A DNA stretch of 64,000 nt from Alkaliphilus sp. NP8 (GCA_015978205.1 JADWMM010000030.1:1-64000), one strand, 5' to 3'; counted from the stretch's first letter, positions 8,358 to 17,531 are shown. Notes: generated from the letters alone by a model not told the origin. Program-made: numbers and translations.

Positions 8358-11300
8358 CTTCTTAATATATATTTATCATAATTTTCTTTTATGCCATCAT
8401 CTAAATTCATATTATGAATATTATTAATATGTATCTCTTTATGTCTATGAATATATATTAAAAATTCAGATTTAATTCCTTTATATTCATTTACTACCCA
8501 ATAAATAGGTCTATTTTGATATGTTTTTAAATGATCAGAAAAAAAATGATTAACAAAGTATTTTTCTATGTTTTTTCGTGGATTTTTAGTTGTATTCCTA
8601 TATAAAACTGAGGATATATAATTTAAATTTTCATCTAATGTTTCTTTTCCAAACACAACCTTTACAAAATCTATAAAACAGTCTACTATATTATGTTTTG
8701 TATACCCATTTTCTTTAATAGAAATAATATTATTTTCTATAATTTTTATTGAAGATTTTTTCCAGCATTCTTTGCTTTTTACTAAGCAGATTCCTTTTTC
8801 AAATTTAAATTTATTTTTAAATATACCTCCAGCAAAAACAACTCCTTCTTCATCTAAAGAATATCTTCCGAACATACATCCTACAGCATAAGAAATAAAA
8901 GATTTAATTTCTCTTATTTCATTAGCTTTTCTAATAGTAATATCTTTATCTTTTATATCTTCAATACTCTCTTTGTCTAATCCATATATATTAATAAATA
9001 TATTGTTAATCCTTTTTTCATTTTTCTTTACTTCATCAAATCTTGTTATAGTATAACTTTCCCAATTTTTATAAGATACTTCAATTCTTTTACAATTATA
9101 TTTATACTTTACTAAAGGATGTTTTTTAAAATCCCAAGATGTTTCAAATGAATCCCAATCATCTTTAGCTATATTAATATTTTTTTGAACTAAACTATTG
9201 ATTTCACTTAAACATTTAGTATCTTCCGCTTCTATTATCGGTATACTCTTTATATCTCCTACCTGAATATTAAGACTAGGATTTAAAATTTTTATATAAT
9301 GATCAGAAACTTTTGATGCTAGTAAACCTAATACATAATACAGCTTATCTTTAGGTACAAATACCATAGAACCTCCTACATCAAAAATAAACCCATTTGG
9401 AGAAAATCTAGGAGAAATTTCTTTTCCTATAAAAGTATATGTTATTCCTTGTTTAAAGTAAAATTTTTCGTTTTTAATTGTTCGTGTATAATTATTATAT
9501 AGATTTTCTGCTAAGCTTTTAATTTCACGCCCATTATTCTCCCAATTTACTACAAAACTATTATTACCATACCATTTTCGACAACCTCCACCTTTATTAT
9601 AAGGTATCCATTTATAATTAGTATCATAATAAGTTTGATTTAAAAAACATATCTTATTAAAATCCACCTCGTACCAATACCTTATAAATTTAGCATTATT
9701 GGAAGTTGCCATTCCTTGTCTTGGCTTACCTATTTTTTCTAAACTTTTACCATTTTCAAAAGTCTGTATTGTACTTTCTTTAAACCAAAATGCAATTTTA
9801 CTACCTGGTATTTTTTTAAAATCATCTTTATTTATTAAAAATTTATTTTTACTATTCTGTATAATATTATTTTTCAAACTTTCAGCACACTGTATATTTA
9901 TATCATTAAGTTTAATAAAAATAGATTTAATATCTAAATCAAATTTTCTAATTACAAATGTACTAATAGATACCGAAGCATATTTAAATTCATAATCATC
10001 TAATTGAATTAAACTCATTATACAGTAATTATCTATTATATAATTCCTTAATTTTTCATATGAAGATATGTATTGCCACACATTTGGAGTCATAAAACTA
10101 GCAAAGCCATTTTTTTTAGTAAAATTCATATTTTTTACTATAAATGCAGAAAACAAGTCATATTTATAATCGGAATAATATTCTTGTACAAATTCTTTTA
10201 AACTTTTATTCAATCTTCTTATTCCACTATAAGGCGGATTAGCTATAACTATATCGTATTTTCTACACATAATTTTTGCTTGCTTAATTAAAACAGGTAT
10301 TTTTTCCAATATAATCTTTTTGTAGAAATTATAATTAGAATTTAATTTATCTAACTTTTTAACTTTATTTATTCCTCTTTCTATTAAATCAAAATTAATA
10401 TGTTTTACATTAAGTAAAGCTCCATATTCCTTAGCATCTTTAAACATATGAATTAAGTACTTTACATCACTTTGAAAAATATAATTTTCATCGTTAGGAT
10501 CAACGACATTTATAAAAAAATCTATTGCTTCTGTTAAAATTTCATTGCTTTCTTGAATGGTTACTAAATTTAAATTAAATTTATATTTAAAAATATGTTT
10601 ATTTTTACTTCGAGATTTCATAAGTAGTGCTAAAATTGCTAGTTTTCCAACTTTATCATCTATATCTAGTCCATAAAGATTATTTTTCAATATAAGAATA
10701 GGAATCTCTTGTTTTAAATATCCTAAACTATAATAAATATCGTACAAAACATCAAAAGCATATACTAAAATATGTCCACTTCCCATTGCTGGATCAAGTA
10801 TTTTTATTTCTTCTGGTTTTAAACTTGGATTTTTAAAATCTTTTAATTTTTCTTTGATACTTCTTTTTTCTGATTCATTTTCTATAATGTATGTCCATTT
10901 TGATCTTAAATTTTGATTAAAATTAGATTCTAGCCACATTTCACCTAAGGAATTCTGCACCATATACTTTACTATCCATTTAGGTGTGAATATTTGTGTA
11001 GCAGCAGATATATTCTGTTTTGTAAGTTTTTCTTTTTTTAATACAGAAAAAATTTCTTCTTTTCTTTCAGAGTAAAAATATTGATGAAGCCACCCTATTA
11101 TTTCCACTCCATACTCTAACTCGTCTAAATTATGTATCTCCTTATTTAGTGATTTTTCTTCAGATGTTAGTTCATCTTTCCAATAACACATATCTATACC
11201 ATTTACTAAATAATCTACTATAGAATTTTCTCCACATATATTATCCGGTAATAGTAAATACATATTATTTTCAACCTTTTTAAATACTTCAGGCATTATT

Positions 11301-11539
11301 TCTGATAAATAATTACTTATATTAAGGAAATCATACTTATTGAACAATTTATTATTTAAATTACAATCAATATATTTATTTACCTGCATAAACCTAATTG
11401 TAATTAATCTAATATACCATTCATATGCTATTTCTTCCACTGGTTCATTTATTTCTACTTGTTTAGATTTTTTGTTTATACCATATATTAACTGTTTTCT
11501 TAGGTTTAAAGCAAAATTTTTAATTAAATTTTTATTCAT
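8354..11539 (-). CDS. Orphan PglX-type adenine-specific DNA methyltransferase (BREX-like)
   Basis: A large class-gamma N6-adenine methyltransferase of the PglX/Eco57I-like family. In the 1061-residue protein, TPKWIVKYMVQNSLGEMWLE (~185-204) is the family segment before the catalytic domain. DPAMGSG (~249-255) is the SAM-binding motif I and NPPY (~434-437, in DIVIANPPYSG) is catalytic motif IV. The C-terminal region has the PglX-like SYAVGCMFGRYSLD (about 885-900) and NRPIYWV motifs of target recognition. The N-terminus (NLIKNFALNLRKQLI ... VEEIAYEWYIRLITIRFMQVN) also matches PglX. No nuclease motif is evident. The start is the ATG at 11539, six bases after AAAGGAG; an in-frame ATG at 11545 overlaps that site. 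No pglZ, brxC, brxL, brxA or brxB is in the window, so this is a solitary enzyme. It is slightly shorter than typical PglX (~1200 aa). Confidence 0.88.
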   Translation of the reverse strand: MNKNLIKNFALNLRKQLIYGINKKSKQVEINEPVEEIAYEWYIRLITIRFMQVNKYIDCNLNNKLFNKYDFLNISNYLSEIMPEVFKKVENNMYLLLPDNICGENSIVDYLVNGIDMCYWKDELTSEEKSLNKEIHNLDELEYGVEIIGWLHQYFYSERKEEIFSVLKKEKLTKQNISAATQIFTPKWIVKYMVQNSLGEMWLESNFNQNLRSKWTYIIENESEKRSIKEKLKDFKNPSLKPEEIKILDPAMGSGHILVYAFDVLYDIYYSLGYLKQEIPILILKNNLYGLDIDDKVGKLAILALLMKSRSKNKHIFKYKFNLNLVTIQESNEILTEAIDFFINVVDPNDENYIFQSDVKYLIHMFKDAKEYGALLNVKHINFDLIERGINKVKKLDKLNSNYNFYKKIILEKIPVLIKQAKIMCRKYDIVIANPPYSGIRRLNKSLKEFVQEYYSDYKYDLFSAFIVKNMNFTKKNGFASFMTPNVWQYISSYEKLRNYIIDNYCIMSLIQLDDYEFKYASVSISTFVIRKFDLDIKSIFIKLNDINIQCAESLKNNIIQNSKNKFLINKDDFKKIPGSKIAFWFKESTIQTFENGKSLEKIGKPRQGMATSNNAKFIRYWYEVDFNKICFLNQTYYDTNYKWIPYNKGGGCRKWYGNNSFVVNWENNGREIKSLAENLYNNYTRTIKNEKFYFKQGITYTFIGKEISPRFSPNGFIFDVGGSMVFVPKDKLYYVLGLLASKVSDHYIKILNPSLNIQVGDIKSIPIIEAEDTKCLSEINSLVQKNINIAKDDWDSFETSWDFKKHPLVKYKYNCKRIEVSYKNWESYTITRFDEVKKNEKRINNIFINIYGLDKESIEDIKDKDITIRKANEIREIKSFISYAVGCMFGRYSLDEEGVVFAGGIFKNKFKFEKGICLVKSKECWKKSSIKIIENNIISIKENGYTKHNIVDCFIDFVKVVFGKETLDENLNYISSVLYRNTTKNPRKNIEKYFVNHFFSDHLKTYQNRPIYWVVNEYKGIKSEFLIYIHRHKEIHINNIHNMNLDDGIKENYDKYILRR

Positions 11540-11657
11540 TGCCATCTCCTTTTGAAATATTGATATAACTAAATGTACATTTCTACAATTTATTATTAAA
11601 TCCTTTAATTATATGTTAATTAATTAAATATGTAATTGCAATTTAATGGAAAATAAA

Positions 11658-11687
11658 TTGCTCTTTATAGTTGTTTTGTGCTAGAAT
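11658..11687 (+). promoter_or_regulatory. Candidate promoter for lytS-lytR
   Basis: TTGCTC (11658-11663) and TAGAAT (11682-11687) are 18 nt apart, about 55 nt before the lytS start. A weaker alternative uses TTGTTT and TAATAT slightly downstream. Confidence 0.35.
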
Positions 11688-11744
11688 TACTCTAATATGT
11701 AATACAAAGTAATATTTTTATACAGATTGATTAGGGGTGAGAAG

Positions 11745-13415
11745 ATGGACATATTTAAAATTTCAGTAGATCTCTTAAATAGTATTTCTTTAATTTTTTT
11801 GATTACCTTCTTATTATCAAAAACATATCCATTTAAAAATCTAATTTTGAATAAGAAAAATTCAATAAAAAATAAAATCTTTTTAATTATAATTTTTAGT
11901 TTATTTGGTATATTTGGCACCTATTATGGATTTCCTATAGAAGGTGCTATCGCAAATTCTAGAGCCATAGGAGTTGTGGTAGCTGGCTTATTTGGTGGAC
12001 CTTTTGTAGGAATAGGCGCTGGTCTTATTGCTGGTATTCACAGATGGGCTATAGATATTGGAGGATTTACTGCATTTGCTTGTATGGTATCTACAATTTT
12101 CGAAGGAGTGCTTGGAAGTATTGGATATAAATATAGGAATAAAGTAAAACGAAAATGGTTATTAGGTTTTAATATTACTGTAATAGCTGAAATATTACAA
12201 ATGATTATTGTAATTATTGTAGCAAAACCATTTGAACAAGCTATTATTTTAGTTAGTAAAATTATAATTCCTATGACTATAATGAATTCTATTGGAGTAT
12301 CTCTTTTTATTATACTGCTAGAAAATATCTATAAAGACCAACAGAAAGAAGCCGCTATGCAATCACAATTAGCTCTAAAAATTGCAGATAAAACTCTACC
12401 TATCCTAAGAAACGGAATTAACAGAAAAACAGCTTTAACTACTTGTAATATTATTTATTCTGTAGCTAAAGTAGATGCAGTTGCAATAACTACAGGTTCT
12501 GAAATACTAGCTCATGTTGGTATAGGCTCTAACCACCATCTACCTGGCGAGTCTATAAAAACCATTGCCACTAAAACTGTATTAGAAACTGGAGAATCTA
12601 TAATTGTAGATACTCATAGTAAAATCGGATGTTCAGATAAAAGTTGCCAACTTAAATCCACTATAATTACTCCGTTGATCAAGAAAAATGAAGTTATAGG
12701 AGTTCTAAAAATATATAAAACTAAAGAAAAAGATATTTCAAGTATAGATATACAATTAGCCGAAGGTCTAGCTAAGCTTTTCTCTACTCAAATAGAACTA
12801 GCAGAAATAGACTGTAACGCTAAACTGTTATCTAGAGCTGAACTAAAAGCTCTACAGGCTCAAATCAATCCTCATTTTCTTTTTAATGCTCTAAATACTA
12901 TTGTATCCATGATCAGAATAAATCCTGAAATGGCTAGAAAACTATTAATAAACCTTGGAAACTTTCTAAGAGAAAGCTTTAAAGAAAAAGAAGATATAGT
13001 AGACATAAATAATGAGATAAAACATATAGAAGCTTATTTAGAAATTGAAAAAGCTCGCTTTGGAAGTAAATTAAATGTAGAATATGACATAAATTGTAGT
13101 AATTTCAATGTTCCTCATCTTATACTTCAACCTTTAGTAGAAAATGCTGTAAAACACGGTATATACCCTAAAAAAGAAGGTGGAACTATATCTATAATTA
13201 TTAATGATGATAATAAAAATTACAATATAATAATTGAAGATGACGGTGTAGGATTTGATAATCATTTTAATAAGCCTACACACTATGGGATAGGAATAAA
13301 AAATATAGATAAAAGACTTAGATCTATTTACGGTAATAAATATGGCTTGAAAATTGAAAGCGAAAAATCTTTAGGAACTAAAGCAATAGTTACTATTCCA
13401 AAAAGGAGTGATTAG
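11745..13415 (+). CDS. LytS/BtsS-type sensor histidine kinase
   Basis: Membrane sensor kinase of the LytS family. The 5TM-5TMR_LYT sensor occupies about residues 5-195, with the hallmark EGAIANSRAIGVVVAGLFGGP and AGIHRW. A GAF domain spans ~215-355 with a cysteine pair in KIGCSDKSC. The His_kinase domain has the phospho-acceptor in NPHFLFN (His377), and the HATPase domain has VENAVKHG (N-box, ~444) and DDGVGF (G-box). The ATG at 11745 follows AGGGGTGAG; an in-frame TTG at 11727 lacks a ribosome binding site. The response regulator follows after two bases and a CstA-family transporter gene is next. This matches the BtsSR-BtsT pyruvate sensing arrangement known in Escherichia coli, so pyruvate is the inferred signal. 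Confidence 0.93.
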   Translation: MDIFKISVDLLNSISLIFLITFLLSKTYPFKNLILNKKNSIKNKIFLIIIFSLFGIFGTYYGFPIEGAIANSRAIGVVVAGLFGGPFVGIGAGLIAGIHRWAIDIGGFTAFACMVSTIFEGVLGSIGYKYRNKVKRKWLLGFNITVIAEILQMIIVIIVAKPFEQAIILVSKIIIPMTIMNSIGVSLFIILLENIYKDQQKEAAMQSQLALKIADKTLPILRNGINRKTALTTCNIIYSVAKVDAVAITTGSEILAHVGIGSNHHLPGESIKTIATKTVLETGESIIVDTHSKIGCSDKSCQLKSTIITPLIKKNEVIGVLKIYKTKEKDISSIDIQLAEGLAKLFSTQIELAEIDCNAKLLSRAELKALQAQINPHFLFNALNTIVSMIRINPEMARKLLINLGNFLRESFKEKEDIVDINNEIKHIEAYLEIEKARFGSKLNVEYDINCSNFNVPHLILQPLVENAVKHGIYPKKEGGTISIIINDDNKNYNIIIEDDGVGFDNHFNKPTHYGIGIKNIDKRLRSIYGNKYGLKIESEKSLGTKAIVTIPKRSD

Positions 13416-13417
13416 TA

Positions 13418-14158
13418 TTGAATATAAAAGCTATATTAATCGATGATGAACACTTAGCAACTGAAGAATTGTCATTCTTATTGTCAAAGATTCCTTATGT
13501 TAATATTATAGGAAAAGCAGATTGTGGAATTGATGGTTTAAACCTTATAAAGAATTTAAATCCAGATTTAGTCTTTGCAGATATAAAAATGCCTGATATG
13601 ACCGGTCTACAGCTTAGTAAGGAGATAAACAAATTAGATCTTAAATGTAAAATAATTTTTACTACTGCATATGATCAATATGCAATAGAAGCTTTTAATG
13701 TAAATGCTACAGATTATATACTAAAACCTTATGAATATGATCGAGTATTAAAAGCAGTATTAAAAGTAAAAAATATACTGAAAGATAATAATTCTCTAAA
13801 TGAAATTCCTTCGCAATCTAATATTACATTTGATAAACTTCCTGTATTAAAAGATGACAAACTAATATTAATAGACATAAAAAATATATTATTAATATAC
13901 ACTAAGGATAGAAATGTGTATATTCAAACAAATAAAGAGATTTATGACTCTAACCAATCTTTACATGAATTAGAAGAAAAGCTTAACAAAAAAGGTTTTT
14001 TTAGAACGCATAGAAGCTATCTAATTAATCTTAATAAAATAAGAGAAATTTCTCCTTGGTTTAACGGATCATATATTGCTACGATTGAAGGTGTAGATGA
14101 TGAAATACCAATAAGCCAAAATAACGTAAAATCATTTAAACAAATATTAGGAATTTAA
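13418..14158 (+). CDS. LytTR-family response regulator
   Basis: Cytoplasmic regulator that receives phosphate from the upstream kinase. The receiver domain (1-~118) has the acidic pair ILIDDEH, phospho-acceptor Asp55 in FADIKMPDM, and the conserved Lys-Pro in YILKPYEYDR. A linker leads to a LytTR DNA-binding domain (~140-246) with KDRNVYIQT and FFRTHRSYLINLNKI, the typical recognition segment. It starts with TTG at 13418, two bases after the kinase stop, with AAAAGGAGTGA upstream. The likely target is the neighbouring cstA-type gene, whose leader carries repeats suited to a LytTR dimer. A terminator follows directly. Confidence 0.93.
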   Translation: MNIKAILIDDEHLATEELSFLLSKIPYVNIIGKADCGIDGLNLIKNLNPDLVFADIKMPDMTGLQLSKEINKLDLKCKIIFTTAYDQYAIEAFNVNATDYILKPYEYDRVLKAVLKVKNILKDNNSLNEIPSQSNITFDKLPVLKDDKLILIDIKNILLIYTKDRNVYIQTNKEIYDSNQSLHELEEKLNKKGFFRTHRSYLINLNKIREISPWFNGSYIATIEGVDDEIPISQNNVKSFKQILGI

Positions 14159-14174
14159 TACGCACTTTTTATAC

Positions 14175-14205
14175 AAAAAAACAGACATTTCGTGTCTGTT
14201 TTTTG
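14175..14205 (+). terminator. Terminator after the LytTR regulator gene
   Basis: ACAGACA/TGTCTGT stem extended by A/T pairs, loop TTTCG, followed by a run of T. It separates the regulator operon from the transporter gene, so the latter needs its own promoter. Confidence 0.85.
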
Positions 14206-14263
14206 TTATTTCGTAACTTTTTTATATGTTTTCTAATCAAAAATTATACAATGATAATAAATA

Positions 14264-14319
14264 AACAAGGTAATTGTATTTTAACAAGATAATTATATCA
14301 CTTATTATACAATTATCTT
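14264..14319 (+). promoter_or_regulatory. Candidate LytTR operator and promoter region of the CstA-family gene
   Basis: Two near-identical tandem units, AACAAGRTAATTRTAT, begin at 14264 and 14283 (19-bp step). A related inverted copy, ACAATTATCTT, lies at 14309-14319. LytTR regulators bind direct repeats about two helical turns apart upstream of promoters with poor -35 boxes, and TATACA-like -10 boxes are available near 14305. Binding is inferred, not shown. Confidence 0.35.
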
Positions 14320-14347
14320 AAAAATAAATCTAAGGAGGATTTAAAAT

Positions 14348-15847
14348 ATGATAACTTTTATTATTGGACTAGTTATACTTATTGTTGGTGGAATAATTTA
14401 TGGAAATTATTGTGAAAAAGTTTTTGGTCCTGATGATAGACCTACACCTGCTATCTCTAAAGCTGATGGTGTAGACTACGTAGGAATGAAGTCATGGAAG
14501 AATAGTTTAGTAGAATTACTAAACATTGCAGGTACTGGACCTATTTTAGGACCTATTCAAGGTATCTTATTTGGACCTATAGCATTCATTACTATACCTA
14601 TTGGATGTGTTCTTGCAGGGTCTATGCATGATTATTTCTCTGGAATGATTTCCATGAGAGAAGGCGGAGCTCAAATGCCTAAGATGATAAATAAATACTT
14701 AGGTGGAAATGTAAAGAAATTATATAATATTATTATGTGGATATTAATGCTATTAGTTGGAGCTGTTTTTGTTTATACACCTGGAGACTTAATAGTTTCT
14801 GATTTATTAGGTCTTGAAACTATTGCTACTAACCCAGTAGTATGGATAGTATACGGATGTATATTCGCTTATTATTTGATAGCGACGTTATTCCCAGTAG
14901 ATAAGATTATAGGTAAAGTATATCCAATCTTCGGTGGTATACTTATATTATCAGCTGTTGGAATATTTGTAGGAATATTAATGAATGGTGGAGCAAATCT
15001 TACTAATTTATCTCTTTCTGGTAAGATATTTAGTCAGCATCCTGGTGCATTACCATTTATACCTATATTCTTTATAACTGTTGCCTGTGGTATAATGTCA
15101 GGTTTCCATGCAAGCCAAGCTACATTAATTGCTAGGACTGTAGAAACAGAAAAAGAAGGAAAAATGACATTCTTTAATATGATGTTAGTAGAAGGTTTTA
15201 TTGCAATGGTATGGGCGGCGGGAGCTATGGTACTATTTAATACAGGTACAGGTACTGATACAAGCGCTACTTTAATGATTGGTGAAATCTCAAGAGAATT
15301 CTTAGGAAGTGTAGGTGCAATCTTTGCAATACTTGGAGTTATAGTGCTTCCTATAACATCAGGAGATACTGCTTTTAGATCATTGAGACTTATGGTTGCA
15401 GAGCAGTTTAATATAGATCAATCTGATCCTAAAAAAAGAGTTGCAGTTACTTTAGCTATATTTGTTCCAGCGTTTGCTATATTAATATTTGCTAAACTAA
15501 ATCCTGCTGGATTTAATATACTATGGAGATACTTTGCATATACTAACCAAACTGTATCTATATTTGCGCTAGCTATGATTGCGGTTTACTTGAAGATTCA
15601 CAACAAAAATTATCTTATTGGATTAATACCAGGAATGTTCTATACATTCGTTACATTTGCATACATTTTCCATGCACCAATAGGATTCGGTTTAGAAAGT
15701 AGAATAGGTTCTATGTTTGGATTAAATCCAGAAAGCTATGCTATTTCATATGTATTATCAGCAATCTGTACAGTATTATATGCATATGGTACTATTAAGA
15801 GATCTTCTAATAGTAAAGAAGAAATTCTACAAAATGTATCAGCATAA
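14348..15847 (+). CDS. CstA/BtsT-family transporter, probable pyruvate (or peptide) uptake
   Basis: A polytopic membrane protein (499 aa, more than ten hydrophobic segments) of the CstA family. Family motifs include the N-terminal YVGMKSWKNSLVELLNIAGTGPILGPIQG, SMHDYFSGMISMREGG, CGIMSGFHASQATLIARTV, and ITSGDTAFRSLRLM. CstA was described as a carbon-starvation peptide transporter, and BtsT of the same family is a pyruvate/H+ symporter. The length is that of the shorter Firmicute/BtsT-like forms rather than the ~700-residue E. coli CstA. AAGGAGG precedes the ATG at 14348. Its position behind a LytS/LytTR pair supports pyruvate uptake induced by that system. Confidence 0.9.
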   Translation: MITFIIGLVILIVGGIIYGNYCEKVFGPDDRPTPAISKADGVDYVGMKSWKNSLVELLNIAGTGPILGPIQGILFGPIAFITIPIGCVLAGSMHDYFSGMISMREGGAQMPKMINKYLGGNVKKLYNIIMWILMLLVGAVFVYTPGDLIVSDLLGLETIATNPVVWIVYGCIFAYYLIATLFPVDKIIGKVYPIFGGILILSAVGIFVGILMNGGANLTNLSLSGKIFSQHPGALPFIPIFFITVACGIMSGFHASQATLIARTVETEKEGKMTFFNMMLVEGFIAMVWAAGAMVLFNTGTGTDTSATLMIGEISREFLGSVGAIFAILGVIVLPITSGDTAFRSLRLMVAEQFNIDQSDPKKRVAVTLAIFVPAFAILIFAKLNPAGFNILWRYFAYTNQTVSIFALAMIAVYLKIHNKNYLIGLIPGMFYTFVTFAYIFHAPIGFGLESRIGSMFGLNPESYAISYVLSAICTVLYAYGTIKRSSNSKEEILQNVSA

Positions 15848-15875
15848 TAAATTTAATATACTACGTATAATATTT

Positions 15876-15906
15876 AAACAGGATCATAAAAAATGATCCT
15901 GTTTTT
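15876..15906 (+). terminator. Terminator of the CstA-family gene
   Basis: AAACAGGATCAT (15876-15887) pairs with ATGATCCTGTTT (15893-15904) across a 5-nt A loop and is followed by TTT. It ends six bases before the convergent gene's stop. Confidence 0.85.
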
Positions 15907-15911
15907 TCGAT

Positions 15912-16181
15912 TTATTTTCCACGTACTATGTCTTTTATTCGATTTTGTATGTATTTTATATCATAAAAATCAAAATCTTTTTTTCCGTTTATAATTATAG
16001 CCTCGTCATCTATTCTATTTCTTATTGTAAAGTATCGTTTTTGAGCATCCTCATTTAAATTTTCACTACTACTATCATACTTTTCATATTTCCACTGTCT
16101 TCCCTCTTTATAGATAATAAAACTTAATTTACCTTTTTCTAAGTCTTCTTGTATCTCTTCAGCTATTTCTTGTAATTTCAT
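15912..16181 (-). CDS. Uncharacterised cytosolic protein (89 aa) in the fluoride-switch operon
   Basis: I do not recognise this protein. It starts at an ATG at 16181 with TGGAGG seven bases upstream. There is no signal peptide or membrane segment. Composition is highly charged, with a helical, Glu/Lys-rich N-terminus and central residues alternating as in beta strands (KLSFIIYKEGRQWKYEKY). The C-terminus has paired Lys/Arg residues. It is the last gene after the antiporter and the 39-residue peptide gene, with 19-nt spacing, so it is probably on the same fluoride-controlled transcript. A convergent terminator lies just beyond its stop. Confidence 0.7.
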   Translation of the reverse strand: MKLQEIAEEIQEDLEKGKLSFIIYKEGRQWKYEKYDSSSENLNEDAQKRYFTIRNRIDDEAIIINGKKDFDFYDIKYIQNRIKDIVRGK

Positions 16182-16200
16182 TGAAAACCTCCATTTAATT

Positions 16201-16320
16201 TTAGTTTATATTTTCAGATTTTTTATAAATAAATTCTTCATCTTCAATGGCTAGAAATTTTCCCAGTATACATGCAATGGTTATAATTTCTACTATATTT
16301 ATAATAAGCCTAGTGACCAT
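16201..16320 (-). CDS. Putative 39-residue single-pass membrane peptide
   Basis: A short open frame from ATG at 16320 to TAA at 16201, lying in the 150-nt gap between the antiporter gene and the 89-residue gene. The peptide has an N-terminal hydrophobic helix (residues ~5-24, LIINIVEIITIACILGKFLA) followed by a charged tail (EDEEFIYKKSENIN). The Shine-Dalgarno sequence (AAGG, about 11 nt upstream, overlapping the antiporter stop) is weak, so translational coupling would be needed. Small membrane peptides often accompany transporters. The case rests on position, composition and operon context only. Confidence 0.45.
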   Translation of the reverse strand: MVTRLIINIVEIITIACILGKFLAIEDEEFIYKKSENIN

Positions 16321-16331
16321 AAATTGCAACC

Positions 16332-17531
16332 TTAATGAAGATTCCACAGATTTTCTTTTACTAAAAACCTTTCACCTGCTATTTTAATTCCAATTGCGCC
16401 TAAAGGTGCTGTAACTAATATTGATAATACTGCAATAGCCAATATAATATCTCCTGACTCAACTCCTATAGATAACGGAACAGCACCTATTGCTGCTTGT
16501 ACAGTTGCTTTTGGAGTATATGCTATTAAGCAAAATAGTCTTTCTTTATAGTTTAAATTAGTACCTATTGTTGATATAACTACACCTATACTTCTTCCAA
16601 GTAAACCTACAAGTATAATTATGATTCCCTGTATTCCTGCATTAAGTGCAACATTAATATTCACTTGAGATCCTACTAGTACAAACAATAGGATTTCTGC
16701 AAATATCCATATTTTATTAAACTCCAAAGATAATCGTTTTGCTACCTTTGGGCTCTTTTCTAATATTATAAATCCTACAGACATAACTCCTAAAAGAGCT
16801 GCTATTTCAATTCTAGTTTTTAAAACATCTTCCAACGCCATAAGTAATATAGAAAAACCAAGTATAATTAGAACTTTTTTGGTATCCTCAATATAATATT
16901 TATTAAATACTTTAATCAATATTAATCCTATAATAAAACCTGCTAATATACCTAAAACAATAGATAAAGGAACCTTAAAAATTTCAATGCCTATATTAAG
17001 TTTATTACCACCATATAATCCTAAAAAAGTTGAAAATACTGTTATAGCAAAAACGTCATCAATAGAAGTTCCAGCTAATATTAAAGTAGGAATATTTTTA
17101 TTAGTTCCTATTTTATTTTCTTTGAACTCTAGCATTTGGGGAACAACTACTGCAGGAGATACAGCAGCAATTATAAACCCTAATATACCTCCTTCAATAA
17201 ATGAAAATCCTAATATTTTAGTAGATATAAAAGCAATAGTAAATCCTTCTATTAGTCCTGGTATACAGCTTAATTTAATTGCAGTACTCCCTACTTTGTT
17301 AAGGTCTTTTTTACTAATACCTAACCCTGCTCTTAAAAGAATAACTATTAAAGCAATCTGTCTCAAATCTTCCGACACATTTAATAAATCTGAATGCATC
17401 CAATCTAAAACATAAGGTCCCGTCACTATTCCTAAAATAAGCATACCTAATAAACCAGGTAATTTAAATCTTGTAAATAACTTATTTGCTAATAAACCTA
17501 ATATAATTATAATACCTAAACTTGTTGCCAT
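16332..17531 (-). CDS. Cation:proton antiporter (Na+/H+ exchanger superfamily), fluoride-riboswitch controlled
   Basis: A 399-residue membrane protein of the monovalent cation:proton antiporter superfamily (Na_H_Exchanger domain throughout). About 12 hydrophobic segments are present, with the typical N-terminal repeat LLGMLILGIVTGPYVLDW, a GLG in LLRAGLGISKKDL, the ion-binding Asp-Asp in AGTSIDDVFAI (~residue 157), and YTPKATVQAAIGAVP near the C-terminus, as in NHA2-like bacterial members. A strong AAGGAGG precedes ATG 17531. A fluoride riboswitch lies about 160 nt upstream. Some members of this superfamily are known to be controlled by that riboswitch class and are thought to help cells survive fluoride or acid load. 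Transported ions are not deducible. Confidence 0.88.
   Translation of the reverse strand: MATSLGIIIILGLLANKLFTRFKLPGLLGMLILGIVTGPYVLDWMHSDLLNVSEDLRQIALIVILLRAGLGISKKDLNKVGSTAIKLSCIPGLIEGFTIAFISTKILGFSFIEGGILGFIIAAVSPAVVVPQMLEFKENKIGTNKNIPTLILAGTSIDDVFAITVFSTFLGLYGGNKLNIGIEIFKVPLSIVLGILAGFIIGLILIKVFNKYYIEDTKKVLIILGFSILLMALEDVLKTRIEIAALLGVMSVGFIILEKSPKVAKRLSLEFNKIWIFAEILLFVLVGSQVNINVALNAGIQGIIIILVGLLGRSIGVVISTIGTNLNYKERLFCLIAYTPKATVQAAIGAVPLSIGVESGDIILAIAVLSILVTAPLGAIGIKIAGERFLVKENLWNLH

Noticed and set aside
9699-9995. A plus-strand gene inside the methyltransferase region
   Set aside because: It is antisense to well-conserved methyltransferase codons, has no ribosome binding site and is Leu/Ser/Phe-rich as expected for a mirror frame.
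8354-11539. A complete BREX phage-defence island or a type IIG restriction enzyme
   Set aside because: Only the PglX-like methylase is present; no other BREX gene and no nuclease motif was seen in it or around it.
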